This document shows positions 37,270-45,144 of a stretch of DNA of 58,172 nt, piece after piece. Numbering within the stretch: the stretch's first letter is position 1; the number at the start of each line of letters is the position of its first letter. The DNA is taken from positions 270 through 58,441 of the forward strand of contig DCWA01000038.1 of the NCBI GenBank assembly GCA_002327445.1, written 5' to 3'. The translations under genes and the position numbers were made by a program. The notes below the pieces were generated by a model, which saw only the letters and a list, made by a program, of their open reading frames with translations, ran no database searches and was not told the DNA's origin. This stretch comes from Desulfobacteraceae bacterium UBA2174 (GTDB lineage Bacteria; Desulfobacterota; Desulfobacteria; Desulfobacterales; UBA2174).

Positions 37270-37986
37270 ATGCCAAGTTACCGATTTTTTTCTTTTGTGG
37301 CTTCAATTTTTGTCACTTGCCTCATCATTTCGAATATCATTGCCGTAAAGCTGGTTTCTTTCGGAACACTGCCGTTTTTCGGCGACCTGGTGTTGCCCGC
37401 CGCGGTGATCATTTTTCCGATATCCTACATTTTCGGCGATGTGCTGACGGAGGTGTATGGCTATTCGCGCGCGCGGCAGGTCATCTGGATCGGCTTCGGG
37501 TGCAATCTGCTGGCGGTTTCGGCGATCTGGATGGGCGGCCTGCTGCCGCCAGCCCAGTTCTGGAGCGCCAATGTATACCAAACGCCGATGGCGGCACAGC
37601 AGGCCTATGAGGCGATACTGGGTTTTACCCCTCGCCTGCTGGCAGCCTCCTTTGCCGCCTATCTGTTGGGGGAATTCCTCAATTCGTTCGTGCTGGCAAA
37701 ATTGAAGATCCTGACAAACGGCCGATGGTTGTGGATGCGCACCATTTCGTCCACCGTGGTCGGGCAGTTGGCGGATTCGGTTCTTTTCATCGCGATCGCT
37801 TTTGCGGGATTGCTTCCCGCGGCGGCGATGGTTCAGTTGGTCCTGTGCCAATGGCTGTTCAAATGCGCCTACGAGATCCTTGCGACCCCGCTGACCTACA
37901 TGGTCGTCAATTTTCTCAAGCGGGCTGAGAATATGGATCATTATGACCGCGACACCGACTTTAGTCCGCTGGCGGTCGGAAGTTGA
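37270..37986 (+). CDS. Queuosine precursor transporter (YhhQ family)
   Basis: 238 residues with about six hydrophobic helices. Family marks are IISNIIAVKLVSF near the start, FPISYIFGDVLTEVYGYSRARQVIW, and GQLADSVLFIAIAFAG. YhhQ members import queuosine precursors such as preQ0 or preQ1. Its location right after queF supports this: the cell may scavenge preQ0 and reduce it, or import preQ1. Inner-membrane protein. Confidence 0.9.
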   Translation: MPSYRFFSFVASIFVTCLIISNIIAVKLVSFGTLPFFGDLVLPAAVIIFPISYIFGDVLTEVYGYSRARQVIWIGFGCNLLAVSAIWMGGLLPPAQFWSANVYQTPMAAQQAYEAILGFTPRLLAASFAAYLLGEFLNSFVLAKLKILTNGRWLWMRTISSTVVGQLADSVLFIAIAFAGLLPAAAMVQLVLCQWLFKCAYEILATPLTYMVVNFLKRAENMDHYDRDTDFSPLAVGS

Positions 37987-38016
37987 AAGATTGACGCAAC
38001 AACAGTCGAGATCCGA

Positions 38017-38421
38017 ATGAGAGTTCTATTCTGGTATTGCGACGTGTTCGGCTGGACCCCGTCCATGAAGACCCTGGACGACGCGCCGGATGCCGAACCC
38101 AGTTCCCATGAAAAAACCGTGGTGGCCTTCATCCACGTGGAGCCCGGGGACATCGAGGACGCGGCGGCGGAGACCAAGCTAGTCAAAAACGCCAAATGGC
38201 TGGCCCGCAAGTGGGAAACCTCCCTTGTGATCCTGCACTCGTTCACCCATCTGGGGGAAGACAAGGCCGACGCGCCCCAGGCCAAGGCCCTGATCGACCG
38301 CGTGCACCAGCGCCTGGAAAACGCCGGTTACCGGGCGGTTCAAACGCCTTACGGTTATTTCAACGATTTGACCCTTCAGGCGCCGGGGCATCCCCTGGCG
38401 CGGATTTTCAAGGAATTCTGA
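38017..38421 (+). CDS. Stand-alone threonyl-tRNA synthetase editing-domain protein (archaeal type)
   Basis: 134 residues, MRVLFWYCDVFGWTP... It resembles the N-terminal editing domain of archaeal ThrRS (DTD-like fold), for example in VVAFIHVEPGD, HSFTHLGED and the close AGYRAVQTPYGYFNDLTLQAPGHPLA. As a separate protein it could deacylate misacylated Ser-tRNA(Thr) or D-aminoacyl-tRNA in trans. A ThrRS gene is not nearby. Its 3' end overlaps the convergent aldolase gene by 46 bp. Assignment is by pattern; substrate is inferred. Confidence 0.75.
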   Translation: MRVLFWYCDVFGWTPSMKTLDDAPDAEPSSHEKTVVAFIHVEPGDIEDAAAETKLVKNAKWLARKWETSLVILHSFTHLGEDKADAPQAKALIDRVHQRLENAGYRAVQTPYGYFNDLTLQAPGHPLARIFKEF

Positions 38422-39086
38422 GCGGTCTGTGGCCTCTCCTCAAGGGGTTTTTTGCCGTAGGACCTGAACCGCGCCATCACGCGCTGCATTTCGTCCTCGG
38501 GCAGGATTTGGGGCGTGCCCACGGCCTTGGCCTGGTAGTAGATCCGGGCCACCAGTTCGATCTCTTCGGCCACTGCGAAGGCCTTTTCCAGGTCGGCGCC
38601 TACGGCGATCATCCCGTGGTTGGCCAGCAGAACGGCGTTTGACGATCCAATGGCATCGACCACGTTGCGGGCCAGGGCTTCGGTGCCGTAGGTGGCGTAG
38701 GCTGCCAGGGGCACCTTGGGGCCGGCGAAGCCCACGAGGTAGTGCACCGCGGGGATCTCCCAGTGCAGGCAGGCCAGGGTGGTGGCATAGACCGAGTGGG
38801 TATGCACCACGGCAGCCACGTCCGGCCGATGACGATAGAGCGCCAGGTGAAACGGCAGCTCGCTCGATGGCGCCAGGTCTCCGTCCATCCGGCGGCCCTC
38901 CAGGTCCACCACGGCCACATCCGCGGCCGTCATCCGGTCGTAGGCTACCCCGGAGGGAGAAACGGCGATGAGTCCCCGGCGCCGGTCGCACCAGCTCAGG
39001 TTGCCCCCCGTGCCGGTGGTCAACCCGGCGGCCAGCATCCGTTTTCCCAGGCGCGCCACGGTGGCGCGTTTGTTTTTCAACATCAT
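38376..39086 (-). CDS. Class II aldolase (L-fuculose-phosphate aldolase-like)
   Basis: 236 residues. Zinc-ligand histidines are in VVHTHSVYA (HTH) and LLANHGMIAVG, with a conserved GTGGNLSW phosphate-binding loop and SSELPFHL carrying the catalytic acid. It should cleave a sugar phosphate into DHAP and an aldehyde. ATG 39086 follows AGAGGG. It is divergent from a PfkB kinase (132 bp apart); together they could act in sugar-phosphate or nucleoside salvage, but no pathway is shown. Confidence 0.85.
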   Translation of the reverse strand: MMLKNKRATVARLGKRMLAAGLTTGTGGNLSWCDRRRGLIAVSPSGVAYDRMTAADVAVVDLEGRRMDGDLAPSSELPFHLALYRHRPDVAAVVHTHSVYATTLACLHWEIPAVHYLVGFAGPKVPLAAYATYGTEALARNVVDAIGSSNAVLLANHGMIAVGADLEKAFAVAEEIELVARIYYQAKAVGTPQILPEDEMQRVMARFRSYGKKPLEERPQTAQNSLKIRARGCPGA

Positions 39087-39218
39087 TTTTTCCCTCTCGT
39101 TCCAAAGGGTTGTTGCCGCAGAGGCCGCCCGGGCCGGCGATTTGACACGCAACTGCCTTTTGGCCCATGATGCCTCTCCGCCGACCCAAAAACCGGCGAA
39201 GGCACAAGGAGGATACGG

Positions 39219-40166
39219 ATGAACATCGTTGTTTCAGGCTCGCTGGCCTACGACCGCATCATGGACTTTCCCGGCCTGTTCGCCGACCATATTCTGCCCG
39301 AGAAAATCCACAACATCAACGTCTGCTTCATGGTCAACGGCCTTCAGGAAAAATTCGGCGGCACCGCCGGCAACATCGCCTACAACCTGGCCCTGCTCGG
39401 CACCTCACCGCTCATTGTGGCCGCCGCGGGCAAGGATTTCGGCCGCTACCGGCAGTGGCTCCTCGACCACCATCTCTCCCTGGAAGGGATCCGCCAGGTG
39501 GATGAGGAATTCACCGCCGGCGCGTACATCACCACCGACCGGGCCAACAACCAGATCACCGGCTTCAACCCCGGCGCCATGAACCGCAGCGCGCACTACG
39601 ATTTCAACGGCCTGGACCCCACCGACGCCCTGGGCATCATCGCCCCGGGAAACCTCGAGGACATGCGCGCCCACAGCCGCCGCTTCAAGGAGATGGGCCT
39701 GCGGTACATCTTCGATCCCGGCCAGGCCATCCCCGCCCTCAGCGCCGCGGACCTGATTGAGATGACCACCGGAGCGGCCCTGCTGATCTCCAACGATTAC
39801 GAGATGGAAATGATCAAACGCGCCACCGGACTGGATCTGGCGCAGATCCTGAAGCGGTGCCCGGCGGTGATCACCACCCTCGGGGAAAACGGGTCCATCC
39901 TGCACGGCGCCGACGGCGCCGTTTCCATTGAAGCCGCCGTCAACGACGGCGTGGTGGACCCCACGGGGGCCGGCGACGCCTACCGCGCCGGGGTCTTGAT
40001 GGGCATGGCCCAAGGCCGGGACCTGGTTACCTGCGCCCGGATGGGATCGGTCTGCGCGAGTTATTCGGTGAGTCATCACGGCACCCAGACCCATCATTTC
40101 ACCCCGGAGGATTTCTGGGGACGCTTCGAGGCCTGCTACGGCCGGCCGATGCGGCAACCGGTCTGA
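39219..40166 (+). CDS. PfkB-family carbohydrate/nucleoside kinase
   Basis: 315 residues. PfkB signature 1 (FGGTAGNIAYNLALLG) and signature 2 (DPTGAGDAYRAGVLMG), with catalytic Asp in GAGD, are present. The N-terminal GSLAYDRIMDF resembles adenosine/nucleoside kinases more than fructose kinases, so a nucleoside substrate is somewhat favoured. CACAAGGAGG precedes ATG 39219. Divergent from the class II aldolase gene. Confidence 0.88.
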   Translation: MNIVVSGSLAYDRIMDFPGLFADHILPEKIHNINVCFMVNGLQEKFGGTAGNIAYNLALLGTSPLIVAAAGKDFGRYRQWLLDHHLSLEGIRQVDEEFTAGAYITTDRANNQITGFNPGAMNRSAHYDFNGLDPTDALGIIAPGNLEDMRAHSRRFKEMGLRYIFDPGQAIPALSAADLIEMTTGAALLISNDYEMEMIKRATGLDLAQILKRCPAVITTLGENGSILHGADGAVSIEAAVNDGVVDPTGAGDAYRAGVLMGMAQGRDLVTCARMGSVCASYSVSHHGTQTHHFTPEDFWGRFEACYGRPMRQPV

Positions 40167-40281
40167 TCAAGATGTGTGACAAGCGGTCAGGCGGCTTGTT
40201 GCATGCAATCGCTGCCGCCGGGTGCTTGACTTGGCCGAAAAAGAGAATTAGGGTTGCGCCGACAGATTTCCGAGGTGAATC

Positions 40282-40491
40282 ATGCCGATTTTCGAATACG
40301 TTTGCCGACGCTGCCACGCGACCTTTGAAACGCTGGTGATGCCCGGAGAGCGCGAAACGCCAGCCTGCCCCCAGTGCGGCGCCAGGGATGTGGAAAAGCT
40401 CATGTCCGCCGGAGCGGTCCGTCCCCACGGGATTCCCACTGGCGGCGGCGGGTGGAAGCTTCCCAAGTGCGCCGCTTCAGGAAGCGGCTGA
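40282..40491 (+). CDS. FmdB-family zinc ribbon protein
   Basis: 69 residues, MPIFEYVCRRCHATFETLV...CPQCG. CxxC pairs at about 8-11 and 30-33 form one zinc ribbon; the C-terminus is Gly/Pro-rich. FmdB-type proteins are regulatory or adaptor proteins of unknown role. It is followed 82 bp later by a second ribbon. Confidence 0.85.
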   Translation: MPIFEYVCRRCHATFETLVMPGERETPACPQCGARDVEKLMSAGAVRPHGIPTGGGGWKLPKCAASGSG

Positions 40492-40573
40492 GGCACCCAT
40501 TGAAAAACCGCCGGGCTGCGGATTCAACCAGTTCAAAAAAATGAGTCGATAGCGAAGACAGAGGAAAAACGCC

Positions 40574-40759
40574 ATGCCGATGTATGAATTCAAATGCCAG
40601 TGCGGCGAGGTGACCGAAGAGCTCGTGCGGATGGGCACCGAAACCATCAAGTGTCCGAAATGCGGACGCAAGGCTCACAAGATCATCTCCAACTGCACCT
40701 TTTGTCTCAAGGGCGGCGGATGGTACGCCGACGGCTACGCCGCCAAGAAGAAATCCTGA
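40574..40759 (+). CDS. Second small zinc ribbon protein (FmdB-like)
   Basis: 61 residues, MPMYEFKCQCGEVTEELV...CPKCGRKAH. Cysteines CQC and CPKC suggest a zinc ribbon, with one knuckle lacking the usual two-residue spacing; GGGWYADGYAAKKK closes the protein. Related to, but not identical with, the upstream ribbon, so probably an old tandem duplication. Confidence 0.8.
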   Translation: MPMYEFKCQCGEVTEELVRMGTETIKCPKCGRKAHKIISNCTFCLKGGGWYADGYAAKKKS

Positions 40760-40789
40760 TCCCCGCCACCGACACCGCGTCGGTGCAGG

Positions 40790-41161
40790 CTATTTGACCC
40801 GTCGGATCGACCGCTGACGGGCACGCCAGCGGTCCAGTTCCTCCAGCACGGCCAGCAGGTCCCGGCACATGGGGCGGAAGGTACGGACGTGCCCCTCGCA
40901 GTTCGGATCCAGGCCGCGGCGAAAATAGACGAAGACCGTTCCGGCCCCTGTGGCGCAGAGGGTTTCCAGAAGCCGGACCATTTCTGCCGCCGTGCGGTGG
41001 TAGACGCCGATATCCAGGGGTTCGCACGCCACGGCGAGGGCCAGCCGCCGCAGCTGGCGCATGACATCCGGGTGCCGCGCGGCCGCCGTGGCGGAGAGGT
41101 CCAGGGCGTCGCGGTTACGTTGCCGCAGCGCCTTGATGTCGGGTTTGACCATCTCGTCCAT
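40790..41161 (-). CDS. Unknown protein downstream of DinG-like helicase
   Basis: 123 residues, soluble, helical, Arg-rich, with a hydrophobic strand segment GAGTVFVYFRRGLDP. I do not recognise a domain. The start at ATG 41161 overlaps the end of the helicase gene by 47 bp and has a GGGGA before it; ATG 41173 is another candidate. Co-transcription with the helicase suggests a role in the same process, unproven. Confidence 0.55.
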   Translation of the reverse strand: MDEMVKPDIKALRQRNRDALDLSATAAARHPDVMRQLRRLALAVACEPLDIGVYHRTAAEMVRLLETLCATGAGTVFVYFRRGLDPNCEGHVRTFRPMCRDLLAVLEELDRWRARQRSIRRVK

Positions 41162-43607
41162 CGTTTTCCCCATCCGGGCCGGTGGAAACCGGCCCCCATC
41201 CGTCAAGTGGGGGCGTGACCTCCCGGTCAACCATTCCCGCCCAGAAACGCTTCAGACCCACCGACAGTTGCCTCGCGTCGTCCGCCCACTGGAGCGTCCA
41301 GTAGTCGGGCAGGAGACGGCGATAGTCCGGCCGGGCGAAACGCGCATCGATCAGGGCCACCACCCCGCGGTCCGAGGCCGAGCGGATCACTCGCCCCGCT
41401 GCCTGGAGCACCCGGTTGATCCCCGGATAGCGATAGGCGAAATCGAACCCGCACCCCTGCGCGCCTTCGTAGTACCGCCGGATCTGTTCCCGTTCGGGCC
41501 CGATGGCCGGCAGACCGACACCCACCACCACCGCTCCGGTCAAGCGGTCGCCCACCAGATCGATGCCCTCTCCGAACACGCCTCCCATCACGGCGAAACC
41601 CAACCGCGATTCGGTCGGCGCCTCGGGAAGCCATTCGAGGAAATTCTCCCGGTCGGCTTCGGTCATGGTCGGGGTCTGGCAGCGGGTGGGAATCCGGGGC
41701 CAGTGGCGAGCCAACACCTCGTGCACCTGATCGAGATAGGCATAGGACGGGAAAAAGGCCAGATAGTTTCCCGGCCGGGCCTCGACCACCGCGGCGATGG
41801 CCTCGGCCACCTGGTCCACGCTCCCGGCACGGTCCTTGTAGAAGGTGGAAACGCGGCGGGCCACCCGCACGGCCAAGTGGCGGCGATCGAAGGGGGATGG
41901 AAACCGGTACCGGGTCACCGTCGCCGGCAGGCCCAGCACTGCTGCGAAGTAGTCCATCGGTGCCAGGGTGGCGGAAAAGAAGACGGCGCCGGCACAGGCG
42001 GCGATGGTTTCCGCCAGACCCGGTGCCGGGTCGATGCAAAACAGGCGAACCTGCGCTGCCCGGCCCAGGCGACGGCAAAAGGTGGCGTAGCGGCGGTCAT
42101 ACGCTTCGGCGACCTGCAAGAAGGCATGAATACCGAAGTAGCATTCCATCAACCCCGTGCGCCACGGCGCCTCGCTCTGGCGGATCAGGGCGGTCTCGGC
42201 CAGGCGGAGGCATCGCCGCAGGGCATCGAGCGCCTCTTCCGGTGGCCGTTCCGAGACCTGCAAGGTGCCGTCCTCCGGCGCGTTTTCCACCGCGGCGGCC
42301 ATGAGCCGTGCGGCCCGGCCCAAGGCCCGGTGTAGGGCCGGCGCGTCCTTCTTCAGCGGCTGCCGCACGTCCCGCAGGGCATCGGTGGACAGCTCGGCCG
42401 AGTACATCTCCCGGGCCCGGTCCACCATGTTGTGGGCCTCGTCGACGAGAATCAGGCTCCGGCCGGCGTCTTCTTCCTCGAAAAATTCCTTGAGACGCAC
42501 CTGGGGATCGAAGATGTAGTTGTAGTCCCCGATGATGCCGTCGACCCAGGGGGCCAAGGTCATGGCGAGGTCGAAAGGGCAGACCCGGTGGGTTCGGGCC
42601 ACGGCCTCCAGGGCGCCACGGGTGAGGGCCTCGATGTTTATGGCCGCCGCCAGGGCATCGTTGAGCCGGTCGTAATGGCCTTTGGCGAATTCGCAAAGCT
42701 TGGCGCTGCATCCGGCCTCGGGGCGAAAACAGATCTTGTCCTTGGCCGTGAGGCTCAAGGTGCGAAAGCGCAAGCCGGCTCCCCGCAGACGGGACAGGGC
42801 GTCCTGGGCCACCAGCCGGCCGGTGGTGCGGGCCGTGAGGTAAAAGACCCGATCGACCAGGCCCTCGCCCATGGCCTTGACGGAGGGAAACCAGACCGCC
42901 AGGGTCTTGCCGATGCCGGTGGGGGCCTGGACCAGCAGCGGATGATTGTCGCGGACGGCCCGGTAAACGGCCACCGCCATCTCCCGTTGACCCGGCCGGT
43001 AGGCGGAAAAGGGAAAATCGAGTTTCCGGATGCTCTCATCGCGCCGAATCCGCCAGTCGATCATGGCGGCGGCCCATTGCAGGTAGCGCCCCACCACCGT
43101 GTCGAAGAAGGATTCGAGCTCGGCAGCCGTAAAGCTTCGGGGGATCTCGAGAACCTCTCCGCTGTCCAGGTGGAGATAGGTGAGCTGGACCGTAGCCATC
43201 TCCAATTTTCGCTCGACGGCCAGCAGGTGGGCGTAGATCTTGGCCTGTCCCCAGTGGACCGGATTGTCGGCCGCAGCATCCAGGGATCGGGTGGTGGTCT
43301 TGATCTCCTCGACCACCAGGCCGTCGTCCCGAGGCCAGACCCCGTCGATGCGGCCGGCGATGCGCAGCACGAAACGGTCGGTCTCCACCCGGCCGGCCAC
43401 CGGCACTTCGGGCTGATAGCCGGCCGGCCGGCTTTCCTGGATCTTGCGATGGCCGGCGATGCCCGCCTGGGCGCGCCGGGGGCCGAGAAAGGCGACCCGC
43501 AGGTCCCCGCAGCGCAGCACGTGCTCGGCCAGGGTCCGCACGGCGATGGAAAGTTGGGGTTTCAAGGCAGGGATGGCACCGGGTTCAAGCCTCACGAAAT
43601 GATGCAT
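41115..43607 (-). CDS. XPD/DinG-family DNA helicase with N-terminal RecB-type nuclease domain
   Basis: 830 residues from ATG 43607. Residues about 30-180 are a PD-(D/E)XK nuclease of RecB type: Asp88 (GRIDGVW), Glu101-x-Lys103 (EIK), and QxxxY at 121-125. The helicase has Walker A APTGIGKT (228-235), four cysteines (293, 300, 305, 343) placed like the XPD/DinG iron-sulfur cluster, DEAH at 389-392, and a C-terminal QAAGRVIR motif VI. It likely unwinds 5'-3' at single-strand junctions and may cut. Divergent from an MFS gene. Frame above 43607 lacks conserved sequence. Confidence 0.88.
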   Translation of the reverse strand: MHHFVRLEPGAIPALKPQLSIAVRTLAEHVLRCGDLRVAFLGPRRAQAGIAGHRKIQESRPAGYQPEVPVAGRVETDRFVLRIAGRIDGVWPRDDGLVVEEIKTTTRSLDAAADNPVHWGQAKIYAHLLAVERKLEMATVQLTYLHLDSGEVLEIPRSFTAAELESFFDTVVGRYLQWAAAMIDWRIRRDESIRKLDFPFSAYRPGQREMAVAVYRAVRDNHPLLVQAPTGIGKTLAVWFPSVKAMGEGLVDRVFYLTARTTGRLVAQDALSRLRGAGLRFRTLSLTAKDKICFRPEAGCSAKLCEFAKGHYDRLNDALAAAINIEALTRGALEAVARTHRVCPFDLAMTLAPWVDGIIGDYNYIFDPQVRLKEFFEEEDAGRSLILVDEAHNMVDRAREMYSAELSTDALRDVRQPLKKDAPALHRALGRAARLMAAAVENAPEDGTLQVSERPPEEALDALRRCLRLAETALIRQSEAPWRTGLMECYFGIHAFLQVAEAYDRRYATFCRRLGRAAQVRLFCIDPAPGLAETIAACAGAVFFSATLAPMDYFAAVLGLPATVTRYRFPSPFDRRHLAVRVARRVSTFYKDRAGSVDQVAEAIAAVVEARPGNYLAFFPSYAYLDQVHEVLARHWPRIPTRCQTPTMTEADRENFLEWLPEAPTESRLGFAVMGGVFGEGIDLVGDRLTGAVVVGVGLPAIGPEREQIRRYYEGAQGCGFDFAYRYPGINRVLQAAGRVIRSASDRGVVALIDARFARPDYRRLLPDYWTLQWADDARQLSVGLKRFWAGMVDREVTPPLDGWGPVSTGPDGENDGRDGQTRHQGAAAT

Positions 43608-43762
43608 CGACCAACGGGTTTCGGCGTTGAAGCCGCCAGTGGGGTACCATAGCCTTGCCGAGACGCCGGGGTCAAGAGACGGTGAAGCGCGGGTTTTGGC
43701 GCCGATGGAAATGCCGCGGCGGCGCTTGTGCATATCTTTCCGGGGTGTTATGAAACCGCCCC

Positions 43763-44974
43763 ATGTCGTCTGTCAACATCAGGATCTTCGCCGCCCTCTT
43801 TTTCGCCCTGTTCACCGTGGTCACCGGGGTGGGCATCGTGGTGCCCCTGCTGCCGGTCTACGCCCACCGTTTAGGGGCCAGCGGCTTTTATATCGCACTG
43901 ATTTTCAGCGCCTTCTCCCTCTCGCGCACCTTTCTGCTGCCGTACTTCGGGCGCTGGTCGGACCGCCGCGGCCGGCGGCCCTTCATCGTGCTGGGATTGG
44001 CCGCCTATGCGTTGATCTCGGTGAGCCTCATGTTTGCCGATGACGTCAACATGTTGATTTTTATTCGTTTTATCCAGGGCATGGCCTCGGCCATGATGAT
44101 GCCGGTCATCCAGGCCTACGCTGGAGAAATCACCCCGGAGGGCCGTGAAGGCTTCTCCATGGGGCTGTTCAACATGGCGATGTTCTTCGGCTTGAGCCTC
44201 GGGCCGGTGCTGGGAGGGGTCATCAACGACCGCTTCAGCCTCGATGCCGCCTTTGGCGCCATGGGGGTGCTCTCGTTGTTGAGCTTTCTCTGCTGCCTGG
44301 CCCTGCTCCCGCCGACCAGCGAGGAACCGGCGGCGCACCGCCGCAGCGTCGCGCCGGTGCCCTGGAGCATACTCCTCAAGGATCGGGGCATCGTCGGCTT
44401 GTCCCTGTTTCGGTGGTCCCACTCCGCTTGCGTCGGTATCATCTGGGGATTTTTACCGATTCTCGGAGACCGGGACTTCGGCTTTTCCAGTTCCACCATC
44501 GGCATCCTGGTGATGCTGGGAATTCTCATCAGCGGCCTGATGCACCTGCCCATGGGGATGGTGGCCGACCGCATGAACAAGCATCGACTGATGATCTCCG
44601 GGGGCATCCTGCTCTGCCTGGGCATGCTGCTGTACTACATCGCCGGCAGTCAGCGGACCCTTTATCTCGCCAGCATCCTCGTCGGCATCGGCGGCGGCAT
44701 TTCCATGCCGGCCCTGATGGCCCTGGCCGTGCTCAAGGGGGGGCAAAACAGCGCCATGGGATCGGTGATGAGCCTCATCACCATGGCCCACAGCCTCGGC
44801 CAGCTCTGCGGCGCCACCCTGGCCGGGCTGATCATGGATTTTCTCAGCCTGCGCATCGCCTTTCCCGTGGGGGCCGGCCTGGTGGCCGCCGCCACCCTTT
44901 TCCTGCTCCTGGTTCCCGATCAGGAGCCGGCCCACGCCCACGTCCCCCTGCCCCTGCCGCCAGTAGAGCCCTGA
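43763..44974 (+). CDS. Major facilitator superfamily transporter
   Basis: 403 residues with 12 predicted transmembrane segments in two halves. The A-motif appears as FGRWSDRRGRRPF between helices 2 and 3, and a related MGMVADRMNKHR loop occurs in the second half. Drug or metabolite export by proton exchange is likely; no substrate can be read. Divergent from the DinG-like gene; it ends near a 6-bp hairpin at 45006-45021 that may be a weak terminator. Confidence 0.9.
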   Translation: MSSVNIRIFAALFFALFTVVTGVGIVVPLLPVYAHRLGASGFYIALIFSAFSLSRTFLLPYFGRWSDRRGRRPFIVLGLAAYALISVSLMFADDVNMLIFIRFIQGMASAMMMPVIQAYAGEITPEGREGFSMGLFNMAMFFGLSLGPVLGGVINDRFSLDAAFGAMGVLSLLSFLCCLALLPPTSEEPAAHRRSVAPVPWSILLKDRGIVGLSLFRWSHSACVGIIWGFLPILGDRDFGFSSSTIGILVMLGILISGLMHLPMGMVADRMNKHRLMISGGILLCLGMLLYYIAGSQRTLYLASILVGIGGGISMPALMALAVLKGGQNSAMGSVMSLITMAHSLGQLCGATLAGLIMDFLSLRIAFPVGAGLVAAATLFLLLVPDQEPAHAHVPLPLPPVEP

Positions 44975-45144
44975 CCGCTGCGGGCCATCAACAGCAAGTA
45001 AAAGCCTCCCTCGCAAGGGAGCGAATAGATACCGGTCAAAGGGTTCCGGTGCCGAGGTCGACTTCCAATTCTGGTTCATGATGGATTATATTGCTTTCCA
45101 CGCGTTCAGCCTTCTCCCGATTCGACCCCAAGGAGGCGTCCAAC

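Noticed and set aside
38127..38148. CCACGTGG core as parS
   Set aside because: Matches only the central palindrome and lies within a coding region.
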